A stretch of 64,000 bases of DNA from Thermoleophilia bacterium (GTDB lineage Bacteria; Actinomycetota; Thermoleophilia; UBA2241): the NCBI GenBank assembly GCA_041393415.1, contig JAWKKE010000002.1, forward strand, positions 62,001-126,000, written 5' to 3'. Shown here in pieces: positions 34,901 through 43,086 of the stretch. The notes under the pieces were generated by a model. It was not told the DNA's origin, searched no databases, and was given only the letters and a program-made list of their open reading frames with translations. The position numbers and the translations under genes were made by a program. How positions within the stretch are numbered: position 1 is the first letter of the stretch; each line of letters begins with the position of its first letter.

Positions 34901-36228
34901 ATCTTGAGGAGGAGACGAACCTGCGCCTCGGCGACCCCACACGCGCTCTCCTGCTCTCGATTCGGTCTGGCGCACCGATGTCGATGCCTGGTCTCATGAC
35001 GACGTTCGTCAACGTCGGGCTCAATGCCGAGATCGCCGAGGCGCTGGCGACGCGCGAAGACTTCGCCTGGGCGGCCTGGGACAGCTACCGGCGCTTCTTG
35101 CAGTCGTGGGCCATGTATGAGGGCGTCGACCGCGACTTCTTCGACGCCATCATGACCGGCTTCAAGAGCCGCTACGGCGTCGAACAGAAGCTCGAATTCA
35201 GCGCCGAGCAGATGCGCAAGATCGCCCTCACGTACAAGATGCGCGCCGAGGAAGTCGATGTCGTCTTCGTCGACGATCCCCTGGAGCAGATCATCGCCTG
35301 CATCGGCAAAGTGCTGGCGTCGTGGGAGGCGCCTGATCCTCGGCTTTATCGAGAGTACACGGGTATCGCCGAGGAGTGGGGGACGGGGGTCGTCGTTCAG
35401 CGCATGGTCTTCGGTAACCTCAGCCGCGGTTCAGGCTCCGGCGTAACGTTCACCAGCAGCCCGCTGGAGCCGTACACTGCCCAGGTGCGATTGTTCGGCG
35501 ACTTCGCCGTGCGCAGCCAAGGCGAGGACCTGGTCGGCGGCCTCGTGTTCCCGCTGCCGATCTCGGAGGCGCAGCGGCTCGCAAGTCCAACCTATCGCGG
35601 CACGGAGACGTCGCTCGAGACCGAATACCCGGAGATCTATCGCGCGCTACTCGACGTCGGCCGCGATCTCGTCGGCGAACGGGGCTTGGACCCGCAGGAG
35701 ATCGAATTCACCTTTGAGTCGCCTGCGGCCGACGATCTCTACATTCTGCAGAAGCGCGCCGTCGTCCAGGAACAGCGGAAGTCGGCCTCGTACTTTGACA
35801 CTTCGTCGCTGTACTTCGGGCCACCGGTCGCTGTCGGCATGGGTGTGGCCGGCGATGCCTACTCCGGGCGCGCCGCCGTCAACGCCAATCAAATAGACCG
35901 GCTGCTGGCGGACGCGCCGGACGAGAACATCGTCCTCTTGCGCCCAGATACCGTGCCCGAAGACATCTTCATGATCACTCGCGTGAACGGCATTCTGACG
36001 GCGCGCGGCGGCGCCACATCGCACGCTGCGGTTACCGCGAAGCGCCTCGGCAAGACGGCTGTGGTCGAGTGCCTCGACCTCGAAGTGGTGGAACGCGAGG
36101 GGTACGTGCGGCTCGCGGGGAGGATCGTAGAGGCGGGGGACTGGCTCTCCATCGATGGGCGTACCGGCAACATCTACTTGGGACGCATTCCGACGGTGTC
36201 GGAGCCGCCCGTAGCCCCCGCCCACTAG
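31987..36228 (+). CDS. Pyruvate phosphate dikinase-like protein with large helical N-terminus and no PEP barrel
   Basis: A 1413-residue protein. Residues 1 to about 900 are mostly predicted helical with no domain I recognise. From about 920 it matches the PPDK nucleotide-binding domain: GFKGLGLKQMAASGQRVPQGF (split at 920-940), LLLSIRSGAPMSMPGLMTTF near 990-1005, VVVQRMVFGNLSRGSGSGV, GEDLVGG, and PQEIEFTFE...LYILQKRA. The phosphohistidine domain follows: ARGGATSHAAVTAKRLG with H1346. The protein ends 67 residues later, so the C-terminal PEP/pyruvate TIM barrel of PPDK and PEP synthase is absent. ATP-driven phosphotransfer to an unknown acceptor is inferred. GTG 31987 follows TATCAT (31971-31976) by 10 nt. 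Faces the GAPDH-like gene and precedes gap-pgk-tpi. Confidence 0.82.
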   Translation: MRVSPLPFESDALRANITSTAEQVVIPDRYLPLLAAADGFHGVKTALTETVAEYFHSYRNVDHLVAGFQSILLRNWPYLERSDDRVQLFELLSELVCGLLGSSLSNAQFSLLLRGLLGWCKETLAGRYGSDYDASLCRIAETLISLETAHATAFLERDALLRNLVVAAQKQPTVAAPFARLYRRVLLAGYWRALRRLDVPDWALTQQDGLTDPEATAEEFALLSEESLRKLISRAETALPDELVSDELPVFSDVVGSAIGQLTSMKHVEDRFAVCLFLLKDDTLGYRQKEVMADLLAVVKQMVRPDRHVDTETLLTRLTAFFRGRDNEFLLMRFQCYEAVGVAIGEASNAKAADHIIEDILSWRFQYPEIAGATDEWEIVVNPYHLPKIRCWLHIIESNPPLYERLAAALNVQLRLGGVYIADTDLFQRDVTRFLNANIRPIYFVAKQLLRALPVYFREVGAEGELRAVSTQLDEICERHDTLMHFLRKQVHAESSNRLVPFSREVLRYWVTLDPSGLEPYVSANTLDAIRSQPEWARGPHEKLASLRDRLAVSEEGAPTQGTPVDSEIERLLDAVLALTPTELADELCALESASCSETNAGASAVERIHDIDGRRVALVVRTHQLVAHKYSLAADDVGDEIQNHLQLSTAVRRRFLRALAAWQAEPAAASRDRLLDAALTVLEQLKAIILNPTPAAAVENLYQKRHIAAGIPSIYGNYSEPKFDALGLSFRLENLVARLLDDVVAEGVEQYITRASLRRMAGAVRRFERALAVDGVDSGALSSELSMLEASFGSRNFTFHQYQNIFQFLFGSVTELSARSILSHDQVLHATLVNDPRQCEIRGLPIDAVAEMVLREVLVSALGMQALDRYAAAALRQISLLNEGLDSQALTRMMNYDPERLVSPIHKPKPSTDDQMTLGFKGLGLKQMAASGQRVPQGFILSTELFNAMPAMTYKPLYDDTMGRVELAIRDLEEETNLRLGDPTRALLLSIRSGAPMSMPGLMTTFVNVGLNAEIAEALATREDFAWAAWDSYRRFLQSWAMYEGVDRDFFDAIMTGFKSRYGVEQKLEFSAEQMRKIALTYKMRAEEVDVVFVDDPLEQIIACIGKVLASWEAPDPRLYREYTGIAEEWGTGVVVQRMVFGNLSRGSGSGVTFTSSPLEPYTAQVRLFGDFAVRSQGEDLVGGLVFPLPISEAQRLASPTYRGTETSLETEYPEIYRALLDVGRDLVGERGLDPQEIEFTFESPAADDLYILQKRAVVQEQRKSASYFDTSSLYFGPPVAVGMGVAGDAYSGRAAVNANQIDRLLADAPDENIVLLRPDTVPEDIFMITRVNGILTARGGATSHAAVTAKRLGKTAVVECLDLEVVEREGYVRLAGRIVEAGDWLSIDGRTGNIYLGRIPTVSEPPVAPAH

Positions 36229-36256
36229 TCGCCACCGCCGCAACGCCTCGCGGCCG

Positions 36257-36273
36257 CAAACGTTTGGTAAGCT
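36257..36273 (+). promoter_or_regulatory. gap promoter with LacI-type palindrome
   Basis: CAAACGTTTG (36257-36266) is a perfect 10-bp palindrome with the CG-centred core common to LacI/CcpA-family operators. It abuts a candidate -10 TAAGCT (36268-36273) upstream of gap. No clear -35 is seen. The regulator is not identified. Confidence 0.4.
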
Positions 36274-36306
36274 GCCGCCAGTGCAGACTTGAACGAAGGG
36301 GGCTAG

Positions 36307-37305
36307 ATGAGCGTTCGTCTCGGGATCAATGGGTTCGGCCGCATCGGGAGACTCGTGGTGCGCGCCGTTCTCAAGCAGGCGGCCGACATCGACATCGTGG
36401 CTGTCAACGACCTTGGCGATCCGGCGACACTCGGACACCTACTCAAGTACGACTCGATCCACGGCGTCTGCATCGACGACGTGGTCGTCCGCGACGGCGA
36501 GATGTCCGTTGCCGGCCAGAACTTCAAGGTGCTCGAGGAACCAGACCCCGCGAACCTACCCTGGGAGGAGCTCGGGGTCGACGTGGTCATCGAGGCTTCG
36601 GGGCACTTTCGCGACCGCGCCGGCGCCGCCAAGCACCTCGAAGCCGGCGCCAAGAAGGTGATCATCTCGGCCCCGGCCAAGGACCCGGATGTCACGCTCT
36701 GTCTCGGCGTGAACGACGAGGTCTACGATCGCACCACCCACGACATCATCTCCAACGCCAGTTGCACCACGAACTGCCTGGCGCCGATCGCCCGGGTGCT
36801 CAGCGACAGCTTCGGCATCACCAAGGGCTTCATGACCACCGTGCACGCGTACACCAACGACCAGGAGCTTCTCGACTTCCCGCACAAGGACCTGCGCCGC
36901 GCGCGGGCTGCCGCCTTGTCTATCGTCCCAACGACGACCGGCGCCGCACGCGCCGTGGCGCTCGTCATCCCGGAACTCGAGGGGCGGCTCGACGGGTTCG
37001 CGCTCCGCGTGCCCACACCAGACGGATCGGTCACCGACCTGGTCGCCGAACTCGAGACCGAGGTGAGCGTGGAGGAGGTCAATGAGAGCATGAGGATCGC
37101 CGCCGAGAGTCCTCGTCTGCGCGGCATTCTCCAGTTCCAGGAAGATCCCATCGTCAGTGTCGATGTCATCGGCAACTCGCACTCGTCGATCTTCGACCCG
37201 GCTATGACGATGACGAAGGGCAACCTCGTCAAGTGCGTCGCGTGGTACGACAACGAATGGGGCTATTCGTGTCGCTTGGTCGATCTCGTCCAGCGGGTAC
37301 TCTAA
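36307..37305 (+). CDS. gap: Glyceraldehyde-3-phosphate dehydrogenase (canonical)
   Basis: A 332-residue type I GAPDH. The Rossmann motif is NGFGRIGR (8-15). N34-D35 (VAVNDLGD) suggests NAD preference. Catalytic C153 (SNASCTTNCLAP) and H180 (TTVHAYTNDQ), and VAWYDNEWGYS near the end are all in place. It converts glyceraldehyde-3-phosphate to 1,3-bisphosphoglycerate, feeding the phosphoglycerate kinase encoded next. Start ATG 36307 follows AAGGGGG. First gene of the gap, pgk-tpi, gpmI, secG run. Confidence 0.98.
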   Translation: MSVRLGINGFGRIGRLVVRAVLKQAADIDIVAVNDLGDPATLGHLLKYDSIHGVCIDDVVVRDGEMSVAGQNFKVLEEPDPANLPWEELGVDVVIEASGHFRDRAGAAKHLEAGAKKVIISAPAKDPDVTLCLGVNDEVYDRTTHDIISNASCTTNCLAPIARVLSDSFGITKGFMTTVHAYTNDQELLDFPHKDLRRARAAALSIVPTTTGAARAVALVIPELEGRLDGFALRVPTPDGSVTDLVAELETEVSVEEVNESMRIAAESPRLRGILQFQEDPIVSVDVIGNSHSSIFDPAMTMTKGNLVKCVAWYDNEWGYSCRLVDLVQRVL

Positions 37306-37328
37306 GGCGCCTGGCGGGGAGGTTCAGG

Positions 37329-39278
37329 ATGAAGCGTTCCATCGCCGACTATCCGCTGGACGGACGCCGCGTCCTTCTGCGGGTCGACTTCAACGTACCT
37401 CTCGCGGATGGCCGCGTAGCCGACGACACGCGCATCCGCGCGGCGCTGCCGACGATCAGCGCGCTGTTGGAACGAGGGTGCTCACTGATCCTCATCTCGC
37501 ACCTCGGCCGTCCCAAAGGCACGGTCGTCGACGAGCTCCGCCTCGCCCCGGTTGCCGCGCGCCTCGAGGAACTCCTCGACCGGCCGGTCAGGTACGTCTC
37601 GGAGTGCATCGGACCGCAGGTCGACGCAACTGCACGCGCGCTGCGTCCCGGCGAGGTGCTGGTTCTCGAGAACCTGCGCTTTCACCCCGAAGAGACGGCC
37701 AACGATCCGGCCTTCGCGCAGCAACTGGCGAGTCTCGCCGACGTCTTCGTCAACGATGCGTTCGGCACTGCACATCGCGCACACGCGTCCACTGAGGGCG
37801 TGACTCACTACCTACCGGCGCTGGCTGGGCTCTTGATGACGCGCGAGCTCGAGAGCCTCGACACTCTCCTGCGTGATCCGCAACGACCGTTTGTCGTGGT
37901 TCTCGGGGGCCTCAAAGTCTCCGACAAGATCGGCGTAATCGAGAGCATGGCGCACACCGCGGATGCCATCCTCATCGGCGGCGCCATGGCGAATGCGTTC
38001 CTCAAGGCCAACGGGTGCGAGATCGGGCTCTCGAAAGGCAACGGTGAACAGACCTCTGTGGCGGCACAGGCACTGGCAACCGCCGCCGCCTGCGACTGTG
38101 AGCTCTGCCTCCCCGTCGACGTGGTGGTCGCGGCATCGCCGGAGAAGGCATCCGCCGCCGCGGTGGTCCCTGCGACGGGCATCCCGACGACGGGCATGGC
38201 CCTCGACATTGGCCCCGAGACGGTCGCCGACTTTCGCCGTCGCCTCCTCGCTGCACGAACGATCTATTGGAACGGCCCCATGGGCCTGTTCGAGAACGCA
38301 GCTTTCGCCGCCGGCACCCGCGGCGTCGGCGAGGCCGTCGCCGAGAGCACAGCCGTGACCGTCGCCGGCGGCGGCGACACCATCGCCGCCCTGAAGGCCT
38401 TCCGCCTCGGCGAGCGACTCACCCATGTGAGCACAGGAGGCGGCGCCTCGATGGAGTTCCTCGAGGGTCGTGCCCTGCCGGGCGTGGAGGCACTTCTCGA
38501 AGCGGAAGTGGGCGCGACGTCCCGCCGGCCGTTGCTGGCCGGCAACTGGAAGATGCATAAGACGCGCTCTCAAACCGAGTCCTTCTTGGCCGACTTCATG
38601 CCCCAGGTTACCGGCGTCGACGGCCGCGACATCCTGATCTGCCCGCCGTTTACAGCCTTGTCAACGGCATGCACGGCGGCGCACGGAACCAATGTCGCGG
38701 TCGGCGCCCAGACGATGGCGGCGCGCGATGAGGGCGCCTTCACTGGTGAAGTCAGCCCGACGATGCTCGCCGAGGTAGGCGTTGCTCACGTGATCCTCGG
38801 CCACTCCGAGCGACGCGCACTCTGCGGCGAAACCGACTCCGCCCTCGCCGAGAAGGTTCGTGCCGCACTGGATCACGGCATGACACCGATCCTCTGCGTC
38901 GGCGAAACCCTCGACGAGCGCGAAGCAGGCGAGACGGAAGCAAAGATCGAGCGTCAGCTCGAGCAAGACATGACTGCCGTAGAAGAAGCGGAGCTCGCCC
39001 GCGTCGTGATCGCCTACGAGCCTATCTGGGCGATCGGCACGGGCAAGACCGCCACCCCGGCACAAGCACAGGCCACGTGCGCCTTCATCCGCCAGTGGTT
39101 GCGCCGCCGCTACGGCAACACCGCGGAGACGCTCCGTATCCTTTACGGGGGCAGCGTCTCGCCGGCCAATATCGCCAGCCTCATGACTGAGGCCGACATC
39201 GACGGCGCGCTGGTGGGCGGCGCCAGTCTCGACCCCGACGCCTTCGCCAGCATCGTCCGCTACGCGGAGCAGGCGTGA
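37329..39278 (+). CDS. pgk-tpi: Fused phosphoglycerate kinase-triosephosphate isomerase
   Basis: A 649-residue two-enzyme fusion. Residues 1-395 are PGK: LLRVDFNVPLADG, ISHLGRPKG, LENLRFHPEE, and GGGDTIAALKAF near the nucleotide site. Residues 400-649 are TPI: LAGNWKMHK (403-411), ILGHSERRALCGE with the catalytic His, AYEPIWAIGTGKTA with the catalytic Glu, and ILYGGSVSPANI. No stop or start lies between them. A covalent PGK-TPI is known in Thermotoga. Start ATG 37329 has GGGAGG 6 nt upstream; an earlier in-frame ATG at 37233 is inside gap. Its stop overlaps the gpmI GTG. Confidence 0.96.
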   Translation: MKRSIADYPLDGRRVLLRVDFNVPLADGRVADDTRIRAALPTISALLERGCSLILISHLGRPKGTVVDELRLAPVAARLEELLDRPVRYVSECIGPQVDATARALRPGEVLVLENLRFHPEETANDPAFAQQLASLADVFVNDAFGTAHRAHASTEGVTHYLPALAGLLMTRELESLDTLLRDPQRPFVVVLGGLKVSDKIGVIESMAHTADAILIGGAMANAFLKANGCEIGLSKGNGEQTSVAAQALATAAACDCELCLPVDVVVAASPEKASAAAVVPATGIPTTGMALDIGPETVADFRRRLLAARTIYWNGPMGLFENAAFAAGTRGVGEAVAESTAVTVAGGGDTIAALKAFRLGERLTHVSTGGGASMEFLEGRALPGVEALLEAEVGATSRRPLLAGNWKMHKTRSQTESFLADFMPQVTGVDGRDILICPPFTALSTACTAAHGTNVAVGAQTMAARDEGAFTGEVSPTMLAEVGVAHVILGHSERRALCGETDSALAEKVRAALDHGMTPILCVGETLDEREAGETEAKIERQLEQDMTAVEEAELARVVIAYEPIWAIGTGKTATPAQAQATCAFIRQWLRRRYGNTAETLRILYGGSVSPANIASLMTEADIDGALVGGASLDPDAFASIVRYAEQA

Positions 39279-40864
39279 GCGCCACGCTGCCGGAGCCCCT
39301 CGCCGGAGACGCGACGCTCTCTCCCAGCGGACACGTCTGCCGGCCGGTCGTGCTCCTCGTGCTCGACGGGTGGGGCAGCGCGCCCCCCGGCCCGGGCAAC
39401 GCGGTCAGCCTGGCGCGCACGCCCTGCTTCGATGCGCTCTTGACTAGGTTTCCGCACACAACGCTAGATGCGTCCGGGGAGGCGGTCGGTCTTCCGGACG
39501 GGCAGATGGGCAACTCGGAGGTCGGCCATCTCAACATCGGCGCAGGGCGCGTCGTCTACCAGGATCTCACGCGCATCTCCAAAGCGATCGCCGACGGTGA
39601 CTTCTTCCGCAATCGCGTCCTCGTGCAGGCGTGCGCCAAAGCTAAAGGACGCGACAGCACACTCCATCTCATGGGCCTCGTATCCGCAGGGGGCGTGCAC
39701 AGCGACCTCGGTCATCTCGCGGCATGCCTGGAACTCGCCGCACGTGAAGGCGTGAGAAAGGTGGTGGTACACGCCTTTCTCGATGGTCGCGATACGCTGC
39801 CGCGCAGCGCCGAGGGCTACCTCGCCGAGGTACAGGCAGTCATGGACCGCCTCGGCGTGGGACGTTTCGGCGTGGTCGCCGGACGCTTCTACGCCATGGA
39901 CCGCGATACCCGCTGGGAGCGCACCCAGGCTGCGTATGATGCGCTCGTGTACGGCCGAGGGTTCGTCGCCGCGGATGCCGCCGCCGCCGTGCAAGCGGCG
40001 TACCGCCGCGGAGAAAGCGACGAGTTCGTGCAGCCGACGATCGTCGCGCCGGAGCACAACCCCTGTATCGCCGACGGCGACGTATGCATCTTCTTCAACT
40101 TCCGCCCAGACCGTGCTCGTCAACTCACGCGGGCCTTCTTCGAGCGAGCTTTCGACTCGTTCGACCGAGGCCCACGTCCGCCGGCGGTCGACTTCGTCAC
40201 CCTGACCCAATACAAACGCGACTTCCCCCTGCCGGTCGCCTTTCCCCCAGAGCACCCCACGCATGTGCTCGCCGAAGTGCTCGCCGAGCGCGGTCTGCGT
40301 CAGCTGCATATCGCCGAGACCGAGAAGTACGCGCACGTGACGTTCTTCTTCAATGGCGGCGTCGAGCAGCCATTCGCCGGCGAGGAGCGTGTCCTCGTCC
40401 CCAGCCCGCGGGACGTGGCAACGTACGATCTCAAACCTGAGATGAGCGCCGTGGCGGTGACCGACGAGCTCGTCGCGCGCCTGCAGTCCGGCGCCTACGA
40501 CTTCGTCGTCGCCAACTACGCCAACGCCGACATGGTGGGGCATACCGGCGTCATCGCTGCCGCCGTGACGGCGATCGAGACCGTCGATGCTTGCCTGCAA
40601 CGTGTAAGTACGACCGTCGCGACGCTCGGCGGCGTCTGCCTCATCACCGCCGACCACGGCAACGCCGACGTCATGCTGGAACCGGACGCGAGCACCAACA
40701 CCGCCCACAGCACCAACCGCGTGCCGTTCATCGCCACGTCAAACGACGTTGATGTGCGCGAGAATGGGCGTCTCTGCGACCTGGCACCGACCGTCCTTGC
40801 CCTCATGGGGATCTCGCGACCTGCCGAGATGAACGGAGAGAGCCTGCTCACACCACGGATCTGA
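39275..40864 (+). CDS. gpmI: 2,3-bisphosphoglycerate-independent phosphoglycerate mutase
   Basis: A 529-residue alkaline-phosphatase-fold mutase interconverting 3- and 2-phosphoglycerate. The N-terminal metal site LLVLDGWG, catalytic serine S81 in GNSEVGHLNIGAGR, HAFLDGRDTLP, FFNFRPDRARQLT, EKYAHVTFFFNGG, and C-terminal ITADHGNAD and NTAHSTNRVPFI are present. It has about 25 extra N-terminal residues (Pro/Ala-rich). GTG 39275 overlaps the pgk-tpi stop (GTGA), so it is coupled. Confidence 0.96.
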   Translation: MSATLPEPLAGDATLSPSGHVCRPVVLLVLDGWGSAPPGPGNAVSLARTPCFDALLTRFPHTTLDASGEAVGLPDGQMGNSEVGHLNIGAGRVVYQDLTRISKAIADGDFFRNRVLVQACAKAKGRDSTLHLMGLVSAGGVHSDLGHLAACLELAAREGVRKVVVHAFLDGRDTLPRSAEGYLAEVQAVMDRLGVGRFGVVAGRFYAMDRDTRWERTQAAYDALVYGRGFVAADAAAAVQAAYRRGESDEFVQPTIVAPEHNPCIADGDVCIFFNFRPDRARQLTRAFFERAFDSFDRGPRPPAVDFVTLTQYKRDFPLPVAFPPEHPTHVLAEVLAERGLRQLHIAETEKYAHVTFFFNGGVEQPFAGEERVLVPSPRDVATYDLKPEMSAVAVTDELVARLQSGAYDFVVANYANADMVGHTGVIAAAVTAIETVDACLQRVSTTVATLGGVCLITADHGNADVMLEPDASTNTAHSTNRVPFIATSNDVDVRENGRLCDLAPTVLALMGISRPAEMNGESLLTPRI

Positions 40865-40895
40865 CCCGATTCGTCAGGCTCGGATCGCGGCCACA

Positions 40896-40925
40896 TTGTC
40901 GGACGAGGTGTGACACATGTATGCT
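40896..40925 (+). promoter_or_regulatory. Candidate secG promoter
   Basis: TTGTCG (40896-40901), an 18-nt spacer and TATGCT (40920-40925), 39 nt before the secG GTG. Moderate match. Confidence 0.4.
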
Positions 40926-40964
40926 CGTGGGCACCTATATACACCTGCGTAGAGGAGAAACCGA

Positions 40965-41189
40965 GTGCTGCTGAACGCCATTCTCGTCATTCTTCACATC
41001 CTCGTGTCCCTCGCCCTCATTGGGCTCGTCCTGCTGCACTCCGGTAAGGACTCCGGAATGGCGAGCGTCACGGGGTTCTCCTTCGCCTCGTCGGCGAGCG
41101 TCATGGAGCGCAACCTCACGCGCTACACGATCATTACAGGGGTAGCGTTCTTCATCACTACACTGCTGCTCGTTTGGCGCATCGGATAA
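40965..41189 (+). CDS. secG: Preprotein translocase subunit SecG
   Basis: A 74-residue membrane protein with two transmembrane helices (about 3-22 and 51-71) separated by a Ser/Gly-rich loop (HSGKDSGMASVTGFSFASSASV), the SecG pattern. It assists SecYEG protein export. GTG start behind GGAG. The position after the glycolytic genes is the usual actinobacterial and Firmicute arrangement. Confidence 0.9.
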   Translation: MLLNAILVILHILVSLALIGLVLLHSGKDSGMASVTGFSFASSASVMERNLTRYTIITGVAFFITTLLLVWRIG

Positions 41190-41209
41190 CCCTCAAAGAT
41201 TGCGGTCCT

Positions 41210-41235
41210 GCCCGGCACAGCGACGAACGCCGGGC
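41210..41235 (+). terminator. Hairpin downstream of secG
   Basis: GCCCGGC (41210-41216) and GCCGGGC (41229-41235) pair around a 12-nt loop, followed by TTGAC. No T-run, so weak or factor-dependent termination. Confidence 0.45.
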
Positions 41236-41368
41236 TTGACGGCACAAGATCCTTAGTGCGGGAGTGACGACTGGAGGTGAGCGAGGCAAAGGCTGATGAC
41301 GGCTCCTCTCGCCCCATTGCCGTGCGCGGCTGCCGAGAGGACGCTTCCGATTCGTCAAGGAGGGCACA

Positions 41369-43033
41369 GTGAAGATGCATCACAGATGGCGCCTGCTACC
41401 GCTGGCCGGTGCCGTTATCGTCGTCGGCGCGCTGGCGCTTGGCGGTTGCGGCGACAGCGGCAGCGAGCCCACAGCTACCGCGTCGAGCGAGACTCCCAAG
41501 GCGGGCGGCACGTACAATTACGCGCTCAGCGCGAACCCGGTCTCCATCGAGCCGCTGAATGCGCAGGAGACCGAGGGCATGCAGGTCGCCCACCAGGTGT
41601 TCCAAGGCCTCGCCAAGTACCAGATGAACGATGACGGCGAGATGGTCGCCGTCCCGGACATCGCCGAGAAGTGGGAGACCACCGACTCGCAAACGTGGAC
41701 GTTCACACTCAAGCACGGTGTGATGTTCCAGGCGCCGGTCAGCCGCGAAGTGACGGCACAGGACTTCGTCGATTCGTGGAACCGCGTTACCGACCCCGCC
41801 AACCAGTCGTACGTCTCCTACATCCTCGCCCCCATCGAGGGCTGCGACGACGGCGGCTATCAGGTCGACACCAAGGCGGGCCTCACCGGCGTCAAGGCGA
41901 TCGACGACTACACCCTCGAAGTGAAGCTCCGCTATCCGTTTGCGGAGTTCCCGCAGACGCTCGGCCACACCGTGGCTGCGGCGACGCCGGTCGAGTACAT
42001 CGAGGAGGTCGGCGCCAAAGAGTATGCCCGCAAGCCGGTCGGAACGGGTCCGTACATGGTTGAGTCGTGGAAGAACAACCAGTCGGTCGAGCTCGTCAAG
42101 AACCCAGACTACTGGGATACCGAGAACGCCGGCTGGGTCGACAGCATTCATATGCCGATCATCCTCGAGAGATCAACCTCGTGGCTCGAGTTCCAGAAGG
42201 GGACTATCGACTACACGACCGTTCCGCCGGGCCAGGTTGCGGCCGCCGAGGCCAACCCGAAAGTCAAGAGCGGGGAGTGGTCGGCGACACGCTGGCCGTC
42301 GTTGGCCATCTACTTCATCGGGATGAACATGACCGACCCGGTGCTCGGCGAGAATCTCGAGTTGCGCAAGGCGCTGACGATGTCCGCGGACGCCCAGAAC
42401 GTCATCAACATCGTCAACGAAGGCGTCTCAATCCCGGCTACGGGTTTCGTGCCCGAAGGCGTTCCCGGCTACGTCGCCGATCAGAGCCCTTATAGCTACA
42501 ACCCCGACGAGGCCAAGTCGATCGTCGATGGCCTCGGCGACGTGCCGACCCTGGAGTACTGGTACAACACCGATGAGGCACATCAGAAGATCGCCGAGGT
42601 GTTGCAGGCAGGCTGGAAGACCGCCGGCATCGACGTAAAGCTCAATAACTTCGAGTGGGGCGCCTTCCTCGACAAGCTCTCCAAGGGCAACAAGGACAGC
42701 GGCAGCCAACTCTTCCGCATGGGCTGGATCGCCGACTACCCGTCGATGGACAACTTCCTCTACCCGCTGTTCCAGTCCGATCAGGCGCGTACCGGCAGCT
42801 ACACCTTCTACTCCAACGCCGAAGTGGACGATCTCCTGATCCAGGCGCGTTCGGCGGTGGACGACGAAACTCGCCACGACCTGTACGCACAAGCGGAGAA
42901 GCTCATCCTCACGGATGCGCCGGCGATTCCGCTCTACTACTACCGCGACTTCCGCGTGACCAACAACCGCATTGGCGGCTTCGTGCACAACCCCATGGGC
43001 TTCACCGACATGTGGGACGTGTGGGTCAAATAG
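41369..43033 (+). CDS. oppA: Oligopeptide ABC transporter, substrate-binding lipoprotein
   Basis: A 554-residue family 5 solute-binding protein. It has a lipoprotein signal with lipobox LGGC (C27). The mature part begins GDSGSEPTAT, then AGGTYNYALSANPVSIEPL. Family landmarks: WTFTLKHGVMFQAP, YVSYILAPI, PVGTGPYMVESWKNN, and a C-terminal DAPAIPLYYYRDFRVTNNRI. Binds peptides (or other small solutes) at the cell surface for the permease encoded next. GTG 41369 follows AAGGAGG. The upstream region 41190-41368 contains two hairpins and no clear promoter. Confidence 0.93.
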   Translation: MKMHHRWRLLPLAGAVIVVGALALGGCGDSGSEPTATASSETPKAGGTYNYALSANPVSIEPLNAQETEGMQVAHQVFQGLAKYQMNDDGEMVAVPDIAEKWETTDSQTWTFTLKHGVMFQAPVSREVTAQDFVDSWNRVTDPANQSYVSYILAPIEGCDDGGYQVDTKAGLTGVKAIDDYTLEVKLRYPFAEFPQTLGHTVAAATPVEYIEEVGAKEYARKPVGTGPYMVESWKNNQSVELVKNPDYWDTENAGWVDSIHMPIILERSTSWLEFQKGTIDYTTVPPGQVAAAEANPKVKSGEWSATRWPSLAIYFIGMNMTDPVLGENLELRKALTMSADAQNVINIVNEGVSIPATGFVPEGVPGYVADQSPYSYNPDEAKSIVDGLGDVPTLEYWYNTDEAHQKIAEVLQAGWKTAGIDVKLNNFEWGAFLDKLSKGNKDSGSQLFRMGWIADYPSMDNFLYPLFQSDQARTGSYTFYSNAEVDDLLIQARSAVDDETRHDLYAQAEKLILTDAPAIPLYYYRDFRVTNNRIGGFVHNPMGFTDMWDVWVK

Positions 43034-43051
43034 TCAAGTAGAATGACGAGA

Positions 43052-43086
43052 GGCGCCGCGCCTGTTCTCGCGACGGGCGCGGCGCC
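43052..43086 (+). terminator. Intercistronic GC hairpin between oppA and oppB
   Basis: GGCGCCGCGCC (43052-43062) and GGCGCGGCGCC (43076-43086) are exact complements around a 13-nt loop, 20 nt after oppA. No T-run follows. Such hairpins often stabilise the binding-protein mRNA and reduce read-through into the permease genes. Confidence 0.7.

Noticed and set aside
39464..40708. 414-codon minus-strand frame opposite gpmI, and similar long shadows opposite rel, recJ and uvrA
   Set aside because: High GC at third positions keeps antisense frames open; protein motifs on the plus strand are complete.
41190..41368. Riboswitch or T-box upstream of oppA
   Set aside because: Two simple hairpins are present (41210-41235 and 41305-41340), but none of the conserved sequence cores of known riboswitch or T-box classes is visible.
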